DNA of 64,000 nt from Kryptolebias marmoratus (GCF_001649575.2 NC_051450.1:15289327-15353326), one strand, 5' to 3'. Counted from the first letter of the stretch, positions 51,101-63,005 are shown. Notes: generated by a model not told the origin, from the letters alone. Program-made: numbers and translations.

Positions 51101-53786
51101 ACTCTCCCGAGTCGGAGATCGAGGTGAAGAATGTGGCTGACTTCATCCGCAGGAACAAGTCCGTCATTAAGGCCTACATCACCATGCACTCCTACTCCCA
51201 GCTGCTGCTCTTCCCCTACTCCTACAAATACGGGCTGGCTGCAGACCACAGCGAGCTGGTGAGTCAGAGGCACAAACTCACATATGCAATTCTGAAATGT
51301 GCGCATGCATTCAACGTAAACCGAGCCTGAATCCACTGGAAAACACCAAAGCTTGAGTCACATGATTGACTTACGTTAGTAGTCAAATATGGTGGAATTG
51401 GACAAGTGTAGAATCAAGGACCTCTTTTAGCTGGAAATATAAGAGTTTTATGTAAAATTATGGGAAATGACAACAAATTACAACATAAATACCTACGTTT
51501 TGAAGTCTATTTCAGCTGAAATTGTTTTAAAAACCTATTGTTATTCTTTACTCAAGAAATCTGACCTTAAATAGAAACCAATACATCAAAATTGTTGAAT
51601 TTTTCTGCCCCAAATGGTTCTTCCATGGACGTCACCATTGTTGATCTATTTGCAGTCACTTTGGCTGTTTCCGTAGGTAAACAAAGGCATGCGATAGTTG
51701 GTAGCATTCACAAATTTAGCTTACTTTTTCATTTAAGGACACATTAACCATCAGTATGAGAAAAAAATTGTGGGGATTATGTTTCTTTTTTTTTCTTTGA
51801 CCAGACTTCATGACTTTGCATTGAGTACCTTTAAGCAAGAAGTCAGCTGAGGCCCATCACTGTGTGACCCTTATCTATGGGCCACATTTAGCTGCTTCAA
51901 ATCATTGACTCCAATGGCTCGCATGCCTTACTCTCATGGCTCTTTTACCTCTCACTGGGGTGTCCGAGGGGCTGCGCAGTTAACGCTCACACCCCCTTGT
52001 ACTCCAGGCTCTCGCACTAACCGAGGCAGATCATACACCTCTGCCCCCTCTATGGCTCGCCCGGGATTTAAAGCTCTCTGCCGACACTTCACAGAACAAA
52101 AGAACCGCAGGGATCCACCGCAGCTCATATGTGACCTTAGAAAAATCATTTCCTGCTCATGCATTTCTCTGGGGGTTTCATTTCCTCTTGCAACTCCTCC
52201 CTGAAGCTTTTTGCTAGGTTTTTGTTTTGTCATAATGAAAAAATTGTTTTGTTTGATCAATGTTTAACAGATGGTGGATGGAAAGGGGGAAAAATGTACA
52301 GACATGGATAAATTTGCTGATACCTTTACAACTCACTGAACCAATGCTTCATTTCTCACGAAAAGTGATTCAGTAAAAATTAACTGTCTAATGTATATTT
52401 TGGCTTTTGTTAGTATGTCACAAACAAAAAAATGTGAAAAGAAATGATTTGTTGTTTACTTTACAGAGATATTTTAAAATAGTATGGACAGGTTTGTTGG
52501 TACATTTTAAAAGACTATCAGTCCTTGCAAGTATTTGACCTTAATAATTATCACAGCTGCCTTCAAGCTTTTAATCGGTCATTCAGCCCATTTAAAGGGA
52601 ACATACAGCCACTGGGCAGTTTGGTTTAGTTGTAATCACCACACTGAACACAGCAGAAAAAAGCTCAGAACGACAATTATAGATATCCATGTTAAAGGTA
52701 AAGGCTACAAGAGCACCTCCAAGCAACATCATGTTCCTCTGACCACAGCTGACAAGATTATTAAAAAGTAAAAGTAAGATTCATGACACTGCAGCCAACC
52801 TCCCAGGACATGGATGCAAGAAGAAATGTTACCCCAGGTTACTCATATAGACAGTGTGGATGGTAGAAAAAGAGCCAAGGAAACCATCCAAAGTCATTCA
52901 AGCTGAACTCCAAGTCGAAGGTACATCACTTCCTGAAGGCACCATAGAAGAAAGATCCAGAAGGGCTCCACTATAGACAGAAACAAAAAAAGCCAGACAG
53001 AAATTTGTCAAAACACACGTTGACAAGCCTTACAGTTTCTGGGGCTGATGAGATCAAACTGGAGCTTTTTTGTCCAGTCACATCAGTCGTGTTGTTTTAT
53101 GAACAAATTTATCCGTGTCTATAGGTGTTTTAAGTCTTTATCTAAGATCATACTCTAATTTTTTTCTGTTTTCTTCATGATTAGACAAGAAATGTATGCT
53201 GGCCAACATCCTTTAACTGTATGGAAAAATCATGTTTTGTCACTGACACTGAAATCATTATTTTTCTGTTTCCTCCCTGTATTATAGCTGAAGGTTGCCC
53301 AGGGAGCTTCTGCTGCTCTGCAGAGTCTGTACGGCACCCGCTACACCAGTGGACCTGGAGCTACTACTATCTGTGAGTGCAGCAAATATTGTGTTTCCAT
53401 TGTTTGATGAAAGCTTGATAGTCTATTTGCACGTCTAGTATCATGCATTTGATGTGTTCATGAGGCAGAAATCTCTTTGGAGAGGTCGGAGCCTCCAGAG
53501 ACAAAACAAAAGACGATCAATCAGAGCAAATCAAAGCAATAGATGCATAAAAACACTCTGTTCTGAATAACAGTCCCTCACTGCTCATTTGCCCTCAGAC
53601 CCCGCTGCAGGAGGCTCTGATGACTGGGCCTATGACCTGGGAGTGAAATATTCCTACACCTTCGAGTTGCGTGACACCGGTCGTTACGGCTTCCTGCTGC
53701 CCGAGTCCCAGATCAAACCCACATGCGAGGAGACCATGCTCGCTTTCAAATACATCGCCGCCTACGTGCAAAAGAACCTCTATTAA
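48123..53786 (+). CDS. cpb1: Procarboxypeptidase B1 (pancreatic zinc metallocarboxypeptidase), 11 exons
   Basis: The joined product of 416 residues (human 417) is a secreted zymogen that removes C-terminal Lys/Arg in the gut. Exons: 48123-48187, 49039-49114, 49396-49520, 49615-49714, 49822-49923, 50006-50110, 50200-50310, 50399-50489, 51056-51258, 53288-53372, 53599-53786; all introns are GT-AG and phases agree. Residues 1-15 form a signal peptide. The propeptide ends at R110 (GGSPR|AHSY), a trypsin-type site at the same number as in human CPB1. Zinc ligands are H175, E178 (HAREW) and H303 (HSYSQ). R233, N250 and R251 bind substrate, Y355 matches Y248 of CPA numbering, and E377 is the catalytic Glu270 equivalent. 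D362 in GGSDDW is the Asp255 equivalent that selects basic residues, which makes this B-type, not A-type. No frame breaks seen. Intron 9 carries a Tc1-like relic. Confidence 0.96.
51259..52298. other. cpb1 intron 9, part before the Tc1-like element
   Basis: Non-coding. The stretch 51900-52205 is GC-richer than the rest and open in both directions (99 and 102 residues), but shows no family motif or splice signals in keeping with the gene. It may be an unrecognised old repeat. Confidence 0.4.
52299..53121 (+). mobile_element. Degraded Tc1-like DNA transposon in cpb1 intron 9
   Basis: The ends are inverted repeats: CAGACATGGATAAATTTG on the left and the complement of TAGACACGGATAAATTTG on the right. 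Each end is flanked by a TA (52297-52298 and 53122-53123), the Tc1/mariner target duplication. Inside, about 52650-52771 encodes a fragment with [14 protein letters not shown] and DKIIKK, which resembles the N-terminal DNA-binding part of Tc1 transposases. Near 53035-53090, TTTCTGGGGCTGATGAGATC matches the region of the family's WTDET motif. At 823 bases it is about half the usual 1.6 kb and has many frame breaks, so it is a dead, internally deleted copy. Confidence 0.85.
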
Positions 53787-53928
53787 GGAGCAGCCAGGAC
53801 CCCCGCCTCTGCACCAGCCCCCGGCCCTTCGAACCCTCGTAGCCATCCACTGCCCGTAACCATGGATACGGACACCACCCGCCATGTTTTCTCACTGTGT
53901 TTGACAGAATGTCAAGATGAGTGCAAAC

Positions 53929-53934
53929 AATAAA
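53929..53934 (+). promoter_or_regulatory. cpb1: Polyadenylation signal of cpb1
   Basis: AATAAA is 143 bases after the cpb1 stop codon, giving a short 3' UTR as expected for this gene class. Confidence 0.75.
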
Positions 53935-54599
53935 ATCAATGATCCATCCCCACATGCTGAATCTATTTTTTATGTGCATGTCATGATACAGTGTTTGATA
54001 CACAGAGTCCTCCCAATCATAGACAACAAAAAAAATTACAATAAATAATATTGTTTACACTTTGCAACATGTCATTAAAATGTTAAAAGAAAAGCTGTAT
54101 TAGAGATTTAGAAAAAGCTACATTTGTGGGTTAATTTATAATTTTCTGCACTGACGCACGCATGGTCCTTCTTGTGCACATGGCACCATTCCAGAGGAAG
54201 GTTTTGTAGATGTGTGTGTGTGTGTGTGTCTGATCCGTCTTTGAGGATTTCAGCCCATCTCCACAGTACGTGTCAACCGCAGAGCTCTCCTTGGCAGCGT
54301 CTCCTCTCTGCCAAGCATCTGCCCGAGTGGGGAGATAAAAGAGCCACGATCAGCAGGAAATGTAACTCCACTGGCACACAAACCTGAGGTAAAAAAAAAA
54401 ATGTTTGCAAAATTTGGTTTGTGAGTAAAACTTTGCAAGTTCCTTTTCTAGCACTGCAGTCAAGTGAAGATGGTTAGAAATTATAATTTAAAATTACTCT
54501 GGGAATATATTACATCCGTCTACTTCCTGTACGATGATTCTTTAAAAGTTCTGTTCTGATTCACCGCTTGAGCCCCCCCAAAGCGCTGAGAAGACCTCT

Positions 54600-54969
54600 A
54601 AAACTTAAAGACCTAGCATTTTGTGAAAGAATGCATATTGCCTTTCTCGCCAGAGATTTAGGCTGAGATCACTTGATGCTGTGAAATGATGGAATAAAAA
54701 TAAAAATAATCTTATGTGCAATATCATGTGGAATGGCAAGATGTCATGCTCAGAGTATGTGTTGTGAATGACTCTCAGCTACAACCACACAGATTTAGCA
54801 CAATATCTGTAAAATTGACTGAATTATAGCCATTATTGTGTTTTGTAAGATCAGTTGGCTGTTGTGGCCACCTTGAAACGGGTTGACTCCAAAGGTTAAT
54901 CAGTTGTAGGTGTACATCCAGTGATTAAGTTTCATTAAAATACGTCAAGTGGTTCATAAAGCAGTTTGG
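54600..54969 (+). repeat. Dispersed repeat B, copy 3
   Basis: AGCATTTTGTGAAAGAATGC, GCTCAGAGTATGTGTTGTGA, GATCAGTTGGCTGTTGTGGC, GGTTGACTCCAAAGGTTAAT and CGTCAAGTGGTTCATAAAG align with copies 1 and 2. Lies between cpb1 and gyg1. Confidence 0.75.
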
Positions 54970-55060
54970 TCAAGTCAAGGCCAATTTATTTCTATAGCAC
55001 TTTTCAGCAACAAGGCGATACAAAGCGCTTTACAACATGAAAACACAAAAATACAGTCAA
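54970..55060 (-). mobile_element. LINE 3' tail, same family as at 28.8 kb
   Basis: The reverse complement reads AAGCGCTTTGTATCGCCTTG, then TTGCTGAAAAGTGCTATAG and AAATAAATTGGCC, matching the tail of the LINE at 28421-28863. It abuts the end of the dispersed repeat copy at 54600-54969. The element may extend to about 55145 in AT-rich sequence. Confidence 0.65.
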
Positions 55061-55453
55061 TACACACACAAACAATATCTAAAATGAAATCTAAGATAAT
55101 CTAAATGAAATCGTGTGACTAAACATTTCTAAACTATGTCTGGTAACAGACAAACACGCAGAAACACGGACTAAAAGCAAGAACAGTAGTCTGCTCATTA
55201 TTGACGGTTGCCTTGTGACTTGCTGTAGCGTCTTTATTCCACAAGATGGCGCCAAAGATTTTCTTTTTTTTTTAATTTCTAAACTTCATCAACAATGATA
55301 AAACTGACTAAGAAGGTACTTTGCATTTGTTTTACCTACAGGAAGTCCTTAAAAGAAAACTTAATTTTGTGTTTTTTTTATCTTTTGGATATTTGGAACT
55401 ACTAACTTTAAATGAATGGCAACAATTACGGCAGGTTTGTCCTCAAGTATAAG

Positions 55454-55455
<2 letters not shown>

Positions 55456-55511
<56 letters not shown>
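55456..55511 (+). repeat. gyg1: (TG)n microsatellite upstream of gyg1
   Basis: About 28 TG units, 62 bases before the promoter palindrome at 55573. Long TG tracts can form Z-DNA, so length changes might affect this promoter. Confidence 0.97.
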
Positions 55512-55517
<6 letters not shown>

Positions 55518-55572
55518 GTTGTGTGTGTGTGAAGGATCATATTGGGAGCAGGTGGGTGTGTGGCAGAGGGCC

Positions 55573-55582
55573 GTCACGTGAC
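55573..55582. promoter_or_regulatory. gyg1: GTCACGTGAC palindrome (CLEAR/E-box-like) in the gyg1 promoter
   Basis: A perfect 10-base palindrome lies 17 bases before the gyg1 TATA box. It equals the published CLEAR consensus bound by TFEB/MITF-type bHLH-Zip factors; USF and MAX also bind CACGTG cores. Its closeness to the TATA box supports a real promoter role, but binding is inferred. Confidence 0.6.
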
Positions 55583-55598
55583 CTGGCTGTCACAGCGG

Positions 55599-55605
55599 TA
55601 TAAAA
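55599..55605 (+). promoter_or_regulatory. gyg1: TATA box of gyg1
   Basis: TATAAAA lies 118 bases before the gyg1 ATG. Transcription would start near 55630, giving a 5' UTR of about 90 bases that includes a CT-rich run at 55645-55660. Confidence 0.7.
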
Positions 55606-55722
55606 TCACCTCTGTCTGTTTAGTCAGCTCTTTTCTCACCGCCCTCTCTCTCTCTCTCTCAAAGCTGCCGTCTTCGAGTCTGGGCTGCACAGTCGGTAGC
55701 TTCGGCTTCTCCTCCTTCAGCC

Positions 55723-58700
55723 ATGGCAGGTAGGAAACATTGAAACACCCCGAGCTGCGAACCTGAAAAACAAACAAACAAAAAAACAAAAAAAAAACCA
55801 GCCCTGTTTGTTTTCTGTTCACGAGGCGCCCTCGCGACGCGCAGGCGTGCTTGATGAGGGCGAAGTTTTTTTTTTAAAGTCTCTTGGACTTTTATTTAGG
55901 TGAAATTAAAACGCGTCTTATTATACTTCTATGCTTTAAAAAGAGTCAGGCGTCGATATTCAGTTTGTTGTTGCGTTTGCGTGTTTGTTTAACGACCGCA
56001 GCCCCTTAAAGTCGCGCTTTCCAAGACGTACCTTTTTAGGTGTCTATATTTTGCCCTCGTGTGTTTTTTTTTTTTGTTTTTTTTTTTTTTTTTTTTTTTT
56101 TAGCTACCAATAATCCTGTGACATAAGTGTGGCTATAAATGACCAAATGGCATGTAAAACACTTGTTTGTTATATTTAAAACCTGAGCTGTATTCCATAT
56201 AGTAAATAACTCTTTTAGTGAACAATGAGAACACTTTAAGGGTAATTTTTGACCCTTTTGGGGGCAACTATAGTTTTAGTTTTGAACCACAGCAATGCTG
56301 CATTCCTTGTCTCAAGTGCTCACTTGAGATAAAAGCTTTCTGGAGATTGTCCTGTCAAGTCAGAATGGAAACCATGTTCAGTCTGGACTCCAAATCTGTG
56401 CTGTGGCCCAGTTCATCCTCAGGTTTTTTTTTTTTTTTTTTTTCTAATGAAGCTGGAGGCATTAACACCAGGCTGGTTTCACCAATTGAGACAAGGGGTG
56501 TGAAGGGAAAGGGGGTGTGGTGCTGTGTGCAGCCAGAGAGACAAAGTTTTCCTTGCCTGCTCTGGTAATGGGGACCATTGTTCTCTGGCTGGCCCAGATT
56601 TTTCATTTTGACTCAAAGCCTGCACCCTACCCCTGGTTTTCCTTACTCTGGTGTGACTTTTGCGTACACCAGAGAGGTTAACAATCTCGTGGGATTAATT
56701 CTGGACTACATGCAACATTCGCAAACGCCTTCCAGCTGCCGCGCTGACCCAATCATCCCAGTTTAGTTCGTCTCTCAGGCGAATCGTTGTTCACCAGCAT
56801 TGCTTGGCAGGAAGTTGATAAAGTCTTGAGGTTATGCTGATTTTCATTATTTTTTCACAGATCAGGCCTTTGTGACGTTGGCTACCAATGATAGCTACAG
56901 TCTGGGTGCGATGGTTCTGGGCAAGTCTCTTCGTAACCACAATACAACCAGGAAGCTGGTGGTACTCGTTGGCCCGAATGTGTCAGAGCCTCGCCAGTAA
57001 GTAAGTGCTTCCATCTTGTAATGCAGCGTGTCCTGTTTTAATTGAACGCGACGTGTATTGCTGCGACTCGTTAGGTCCGTGCTGAGGAGGATCTACGACG
57101 ACGTGAAGGTGGTGGATGTGCTGGACAGCGGCGACACAGCTCACTTGGCCCTGATGAAGAGGCCCGATCTGGGTGTCACCTTAACAAAGCTCCACTGCTG
57201 GACCCTCACGCAGTACTCCAAATGCGTGTTCATGGACGCCGACACCCTGGTGAGGCTCGGCGCGCTGCCGCGTTTGGCACGGGAGCTCCGAGGACCTGTA
57301 ACAAACCGCGTGAAACCATGTTTGTCTGTGTCCATGTCCTAGGTGCTTTCCAACATAGACGAGCTGTTTGACAGGGAGGAGCTGTCGGCTGCTCCCGACC
57401 CCGGCTGGCCTGACTGCTTCAACTCTGGCGTGTTTGTTTTTCGGCCTTCTGTGGAGACGTACGGCAAGCTGCTTCAGTACTGCACAGAAAAGGGGAGCTT
57501 TGATGGTAAGATTTAGTTTGCATACTTGCTTGTTCACCTTTTTTAAAGAGTTGTGACACCTTTTTAAGCTTTGTTTTGCCTTCACCATAGTTTTCTTTTT
57601 AATGGTCTCCACATTTCTTCAGATCTAATTTATCTGCACAGATTTTTGTATTAATTAATGGGTGTGACCGCAACAAAATGTTCTGTCTCCAAAAATTGTG
57701 AAACTTCATAGTTTTATCAAGAAGAGAACTTTTTTTTTAAAGGAGGTAGGAATCTGAATTTGTAGTAGCTTTTCAGACTTGTCCTTTTAAATTAATACTC
57801 CATGGTAATTCACACCTCCCTCCAAAAGACATTTTACGCTGTCCAAGGGTATGGCTACTTTATTCTGGAGTCATGTTTGAACAGTTGCACTTCAATCTAG
57901 TTTAATCAGTTCTTAGTAACATGATGTAAAACGAGGTTTGTTTATCTTTAGCTCTAAGTAAGGTCTTTATCGTGCCCAGTTCCTGGACACAAGGCCCTCC
58001 TGTCAGAATTTCTGGCTCTCCTGAGTTATTCTCAGAGGAGCTCTGTGGGACAGGCTGGAGGTTGTGTTTGAGGCCTTGTTCCTGCACAGAGCACTGGTAA
58101 ACAGTCGGCCATCTTTGTGAAGTGTACCGTCACTGAATTGTACTTGTTGGCTGCAGATTTTGGTTCAGTGGCTGGAAGAAAAAAATAAAATAAAATCAGC
58201 GGTCAAGGTTCGAGTGGTGCTTGTAGCTCTGGTCTCAGCACTTCTCTTTTTTTTTTTTAAATGAACAAAGATTTGTCGTCGGAAATCTTCGTGAACCTAA
58301 AATATGCATCCTTGACGTCTGCAGTTTTTCATCTGCTGCGACACGAAGCATAACAATGTCCTCTGGCATGCTTGGTATTCCTTCGGGAGGGGAAAAGGGA
58401 TAAAATGGAATCTTATGTCCCCTCTCTAGAGTATGAACTCTTCTAAGATGTGCTCAAACAACTAAAGTTGGTCCAGAATTTAAAAAGCAATAAAAGCTGG
58501 CAGAGAATGTTTTTTTTTTTTTTTTTTTTTTTTCACAATTGGTGTGTTAAAACTGCTAAAGCTAAATGTAGAACTTTCTCACTTGAAGATGTTGAAAGAA
58601 GGAACTGTAAAGGTTTAAAAAGTTTTGCACAGTCCACTTTTCTTAAACTTCTCTGGAACAGTTCAGTACTGCAGTGCATGCGTGAAACTGCTTCTAGCAG

Positions 58701-61700
58701 TGCTGGTACTGGGCCTTATTGGGCTTTATTTGTACAGCTTGATTTTATAATAAAGATGCTTGTTACTCCCAGTCTGTTGTATAGTTGTCAGATATTTAAT
58801 TTTGTTTAACTTCAATATGTTTTGGCAGAGTTTGAAGTCATTTTGTAACCTATTAGACCTGCTGTTGTGCGAGCAGCACAATGTGTAGCTGATTGTAAGA
58901 AGCTTGAAATTTGCCTTAACATCTATCCTGCGGAGTCTTTTTAAGTTTAGGCAGTGCTATTATGGAATAAACAATATGCAATTTATAGTAGAGGCTGGAA
59001 TTTCTGGGCCTTTGTTGGTGGAGAAAACGGCGGGCCTTTTTTGTGATGCTGACCGATTCCATCAGGGGCTATTCTTTAGAAAACCCCAATTAGTTTACTT
59101 TAAATGGGCCAAAGCTTTCAAGCACCCGACTCATTTTGGCTTGGCAGGCCACTTGGTCACAGCACACATGACCACATAAAAGGCATTTTTCTACACCCAT
59201 CTTAATTAAAACTAATTTATTATTAATGGGCTTTATTTTTAGTATTTCAATGGTGTTGGTGTCTTATCCAGCTTGTAGCCATGGGCGATTCCCGCTCTAG
59301 GACCAGAGTTGCACTTGATTTGACCTTTCACCTCAATTATGGACTATATGAAGCTCTTTCTGAAGAAGGTATGGAAGGAAAAACTGCTATGAAGAGTCTG
59401 AGTAGCTGGACCCAGAAGCTGTATCTCTGCATCTGTGAGTTTCGTGCAGTCTGTTGCCAAGACAAACTGGCAGGGCTGGATGCACATTCTTGCTGAGCTC
59501 TGCTCATCCTCTCAAAATGAAGATCCTCAGTCCTATATTAAGTTTTGAAATCCTCAGAGGAGGCTGTGTGTTTGAATAAACTGTTCTATTTAAACTTGGA
59601 CACTGCGGTCGTATTGGTTTTTATCTTTACATGAGTCCCTTAAGTTGTCACTTGGCCCCAAAATGTGCACGATAGATGGACAGATATAGGTCATTTTCCC
59701 CCCCAAAAATAACTAGTGGTCTAGTATCAGATTTGTGAAAAGGTTTTGAGTCAAAAAGCTCTAGTTTTGCACTCAAACTGACCTGCTTGTGTTTCAAATG
59801 TACCCCGAACTCTGAGTCCTGTTTTTGCAACTCGTTGCCATGAGAAGGGTTGTCTTGGTTCTAGATTGGCCAACAGTTTGCTGGTGCTGCATCGCTAGGA
59901 CCCGAGGCGAATAGAGTTCAAACTTTGTTATGAGCACTCATCCAGAGGGCAATGCTCACCAGCAGGGAGGAAACTTAAATACTCATGTCTACTCCTGTTA
60001 TTTCAAGCTGACTGCTCATGAATAGGGTCGGGCATTGTTTGAAATTAGTGTACCTTTTCTTAATTTGGACTTTGGGGAAAAAAAATATATATATCTGCAG
60101 CTTCTGGCAAATCGACCCAACTTAAAACGTATACAGCTGTCAGTCAGTGGACAAACATCTGTCTCTGCGTGCCTTCAGCTCTGCTCCCTGGAAGCGGTAA
60201 AACCAATTATCTGGTTTCCACAGGTGTTTCCCATCTGACTGCAGCTCCGAAATCACAAAACACGACTGACATTTTTGTGACATTGCATCAATTTCAGGGC
60301 GACTTACGCCCATCAACGCAAGTCACGAACTTGATGCAGGTTTCAGTGATCCACAAGCGGAGCTCGTTTTCCTTCCCCTAAATTTAACTGAAATCTCAGA
60401 TATTAAAGTGTTTTGGATAATCTGCTTTGAATCGCAACTTTTTACATTTTAGCAGTACTGTGACCTTCTTGGTTATCCTTTTTGTACTTAAAACAAAGGG
60501 GTCAGAGTTCAGCCATCTTATTAAAACCGTTCTTTGCCAAGTTCCTATGTGAAGACTCTCTGGCTCATCCCTTGAATCCGGCACTTTATTTATTTTTCTA
60601 AGGCACTCAGGTGGTTCAAAAGAACTTCTGAAAGCCTAGAGGTATTGCTCCTCTGAGCATATGGAAAGCGGGGTGGCTCGAGGTTTGCGCAGTACTTTAG
60701 GTTCCCATAAAACGGCTCAGGTTGCAATTGTGGCACAACCCCCCACCCCTCTTGTGCCTGTGGCATGATCCATTACTTTCAACTCAATATGTATAAACTT
60801 AGATTGCAGGATAAATTGTCTTTAAGTTGATGTCTAAAATGTTATCAATTGTAAAAGACTTTTTTTGAGCTAAGATTTGTTCAGACTTGCTTACATGTTC
60901 TGTCAGTTGCCTTGTTTATTAGAAATGGTTTTAATGGCCACATGTTCTCTCGTTTCTCTGCAGGAGGAGACCAAGGTGTTTTGAATGGCTTCTTCAATGA
61001 CTGGGCGACAGCTGACATATCAAAACATCTCCCTTTCGTTTACAACCTCAGCAGCATAGCCATCTACACTTACCTGCCAGCGTTCAAGCAGTACGTGGCC
61101 ACTCTGACGTCTGAAATCGCATGGAAGCTTTGAAATTCAAAATGAACCGACCTGTATGTTCAGAATTGCAGCGCTTATGTGAACAAAACAATGGTTGCAA
61201 CACGGGGGTCTGCTGGAATGACTTGACAGGATGTGCACTCGATGAAAAGCCAAGATGTCAGCAGATACTTGATCACATGAACATGTAGTCATGTTGTGGC
61301 ATGACCTCGAGTAGCGAGTTAAAGATGAGCGGTAAGATTCCAGCCAGTCAGCTGGAGCGTCACCCCGCAGACCTCTGCTCCGGGTTAAGTATTTTGACTC
61401 CCCAACAGCTGATGCCGCTCCTGAAATAGAGCACTGTATTTAAAGACCTCCTTTATGTTTCCGTCCTGGGCTGGTCATTGTGCGTAGCCTTAAGCCCTCC
61501 CCGCTTCCACTGCATCTGTGCCTCCTAAGCATAGAAACGAGCAGCAATAATGAGCTCCTAGGTTTGGCATTTCCTGGCAGCCAAGCACAGATCACCAGGT
61601 TGGTAAACATGTTTTTAGTTGTTGGTGGCTGTCAGCAACGGTGCTTAGAGGTCTGGCAAAGGAAACGAAACAAACCCCCACAGGAGCAGATTCTGATATA

Positions 61701-63005
61701 TTTCTTTTTACGTGGCAGTTTGCCAAGCAAAGACTAATATCTGTGAGATCTGCTTTAAAACTCCATATTTTATCCATATTGATCCAGTTCTACATGGACC
61801 TTTTTTTTTTGTTCAAGCTCCCTGAAATTGTATAGCTTCAAGGAAAACCTTCTTAAATTTCAATTTTCTTTTGCTTGACTTTTATTTGGTTTGTATTGAG
61901 TGGAGCTTTTAAACAAAAGCAGTTGGGTTAGATATATTTTGATATTTTTCAACTGTGCAACATTATAAAATGCTTGTACTATAATACAGCCATTAATATC
62001 ACTACTTTAAATGGCATTTCATATCATTTTGAGAATGCAGTGGCGTCTGGCTGCATGCAGCTTAAGAAGTTTAGTATTTTGAGCCATTGGTTACAATCAA
62101 ATATGGGTCCAATTTTTGCTTGCTCTTCAGGTTCGGTGGCAGTGCAAAGGTGGTCCACTTCCTTGGGCAAACCAAGCCATGGAGCTACACATTTGACCCC
62201 CAGACGAAGCAGATTTCAGGGGGCTCGCAGGAGGCCCCCACACATCCAGCCTTCCTCCTGGACTGGTGGACCCTGTACGCCAGTGCTGTGGTGCCAATGC
62301 TGCAGGAACAGTACGGAGACGAGCCTTTTCTCACTGGATGTATGGAGGTGAATTGGACATTATGCATTCTTGAATTTAAGGTTTATGCCTTGGAGACCTG
62401 GTTATAAATGTTTAAACGAGGTGGATGGGGGTCTTCTGTTGCTGCTTTGCCTTTTTTTTTTTTTTTTTTTTTAAATGTGGCTTTTGGATTCTTTAATAGA
62501 AAAATGGAAAGGCAGTTTTGAAATATTTACTGAAAGTACATCCTGTAATTTTTCTGCCTCTTTCTGTCTTCCTGTTGATGTCAAAGTCCCAGGAAAGTGA
62601 CACAACAGTCACTACTGAAACTGTACAGGTATGGAGGAGATGAGTTTGTGGATGACATGTTTGCACCTGGTTCACAACTGTCACCATGTTTGAGTTTGAA
62701 TCTGCTTTGGTGTTTGCCTGTGGCTAATACAGAAAGGGTACACGGTGTGTTATTGTGTGACCAAAACTATTAATCTGAGTGGCTCTTTCCTAATTTCCCT
62801 CAGTCTATTGGGCCAGTCTGGTTTGCCAGGTTACCCATTTTTCCTGTTCTGTCTTCAGGTGGAGAGCAGCTCCTCACATGCACCCATGGAGCCCGTGATG
62901 TCTTCTGAGCAACGAAAGGAGCAATGGGAACAAGGTCAGGCTGACTACATGGGAATGGACTCGTTTGACAATATCAAGAGAAAGCTTGACACTTTCCTCA
63001 AATGA
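55723..63005 (+). CDS. gyg1: Glycogenin-1, self-glucosylating glycogen primer, 8 exons
   Basis: The product of 337 residues starts glycogen chains by attaching glucose from UDP-glucose to its own tyrosine in the cytosol, then hands the primer to glycogen synthase. Exons: 55723-55729, 56861-56996, 57075-57249, 57343-57505, 60964-61090, 62131-62347, 62587-62628, 62859-63005; phases agree throughout. The GT8 fold begins [11 protein letters not shown]. Seen: the manganese/UDP-glucose motif D102-A-D104, NSG at 133-135, DGGDQG at 160-165, the acceptor Y195 in [10 protein letters not shown] (same number as human), H212 in VVHFLG, and the C-terminal synthase-binding segment (about 304-337, [10 protein letters not shown] to the end). 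The first exon codes only ATG GCA G, as in mammalian GYG1. The linker between catalytic domain and tail is short and Thr-rich; exon 7 is an in-frame 42-base cassette. No defects seen. Confidence 0.96.
56066..56101 (+). repeat. Poly(T) tract in gyg1 intron 1
   Basis: A near-pure T run with a single G interruption. Further T runs are at 58509-58533 and 62453-62472 in later introns. Confidence 0.95.
57506..60963. other. gyg1 intron 4
   Basis: The largest intron of the gene (3.46 kb). Short open stretches at 58450-58809 and 59281-59496 lack known motifs and coding-type composition. I see no nested gene or small RNA. Confidence 0.5.

Noticed and set aside
54172..54387. 71-residue frame after cpb1 considered as part of a CPA3-like gene
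   Set aside because: Crosses a TG tract and shows none of the carboxypeptidase motifs.
57250..57342. Reading on from exon 3 through 57342 as one exon of gyg1
   Set aside because: The in-frame continuation lacks glycogenin similarity; a GT donor at 57250 and an AG acceptor at 57342 restore [14 protein letters not shown] exactly.
58450..58809. 119-residue frame in gyg1 intron 4
   Set aside because: Crosses a poly(T) tract giving a run of Phe; no support as an exon.
59281..59496. 71-residue frame in gyg1 intron 4, considered as a nested gene
   Set aside because: No known family, no splice or promoter evidence, and it does not fit the glycogenin frame.
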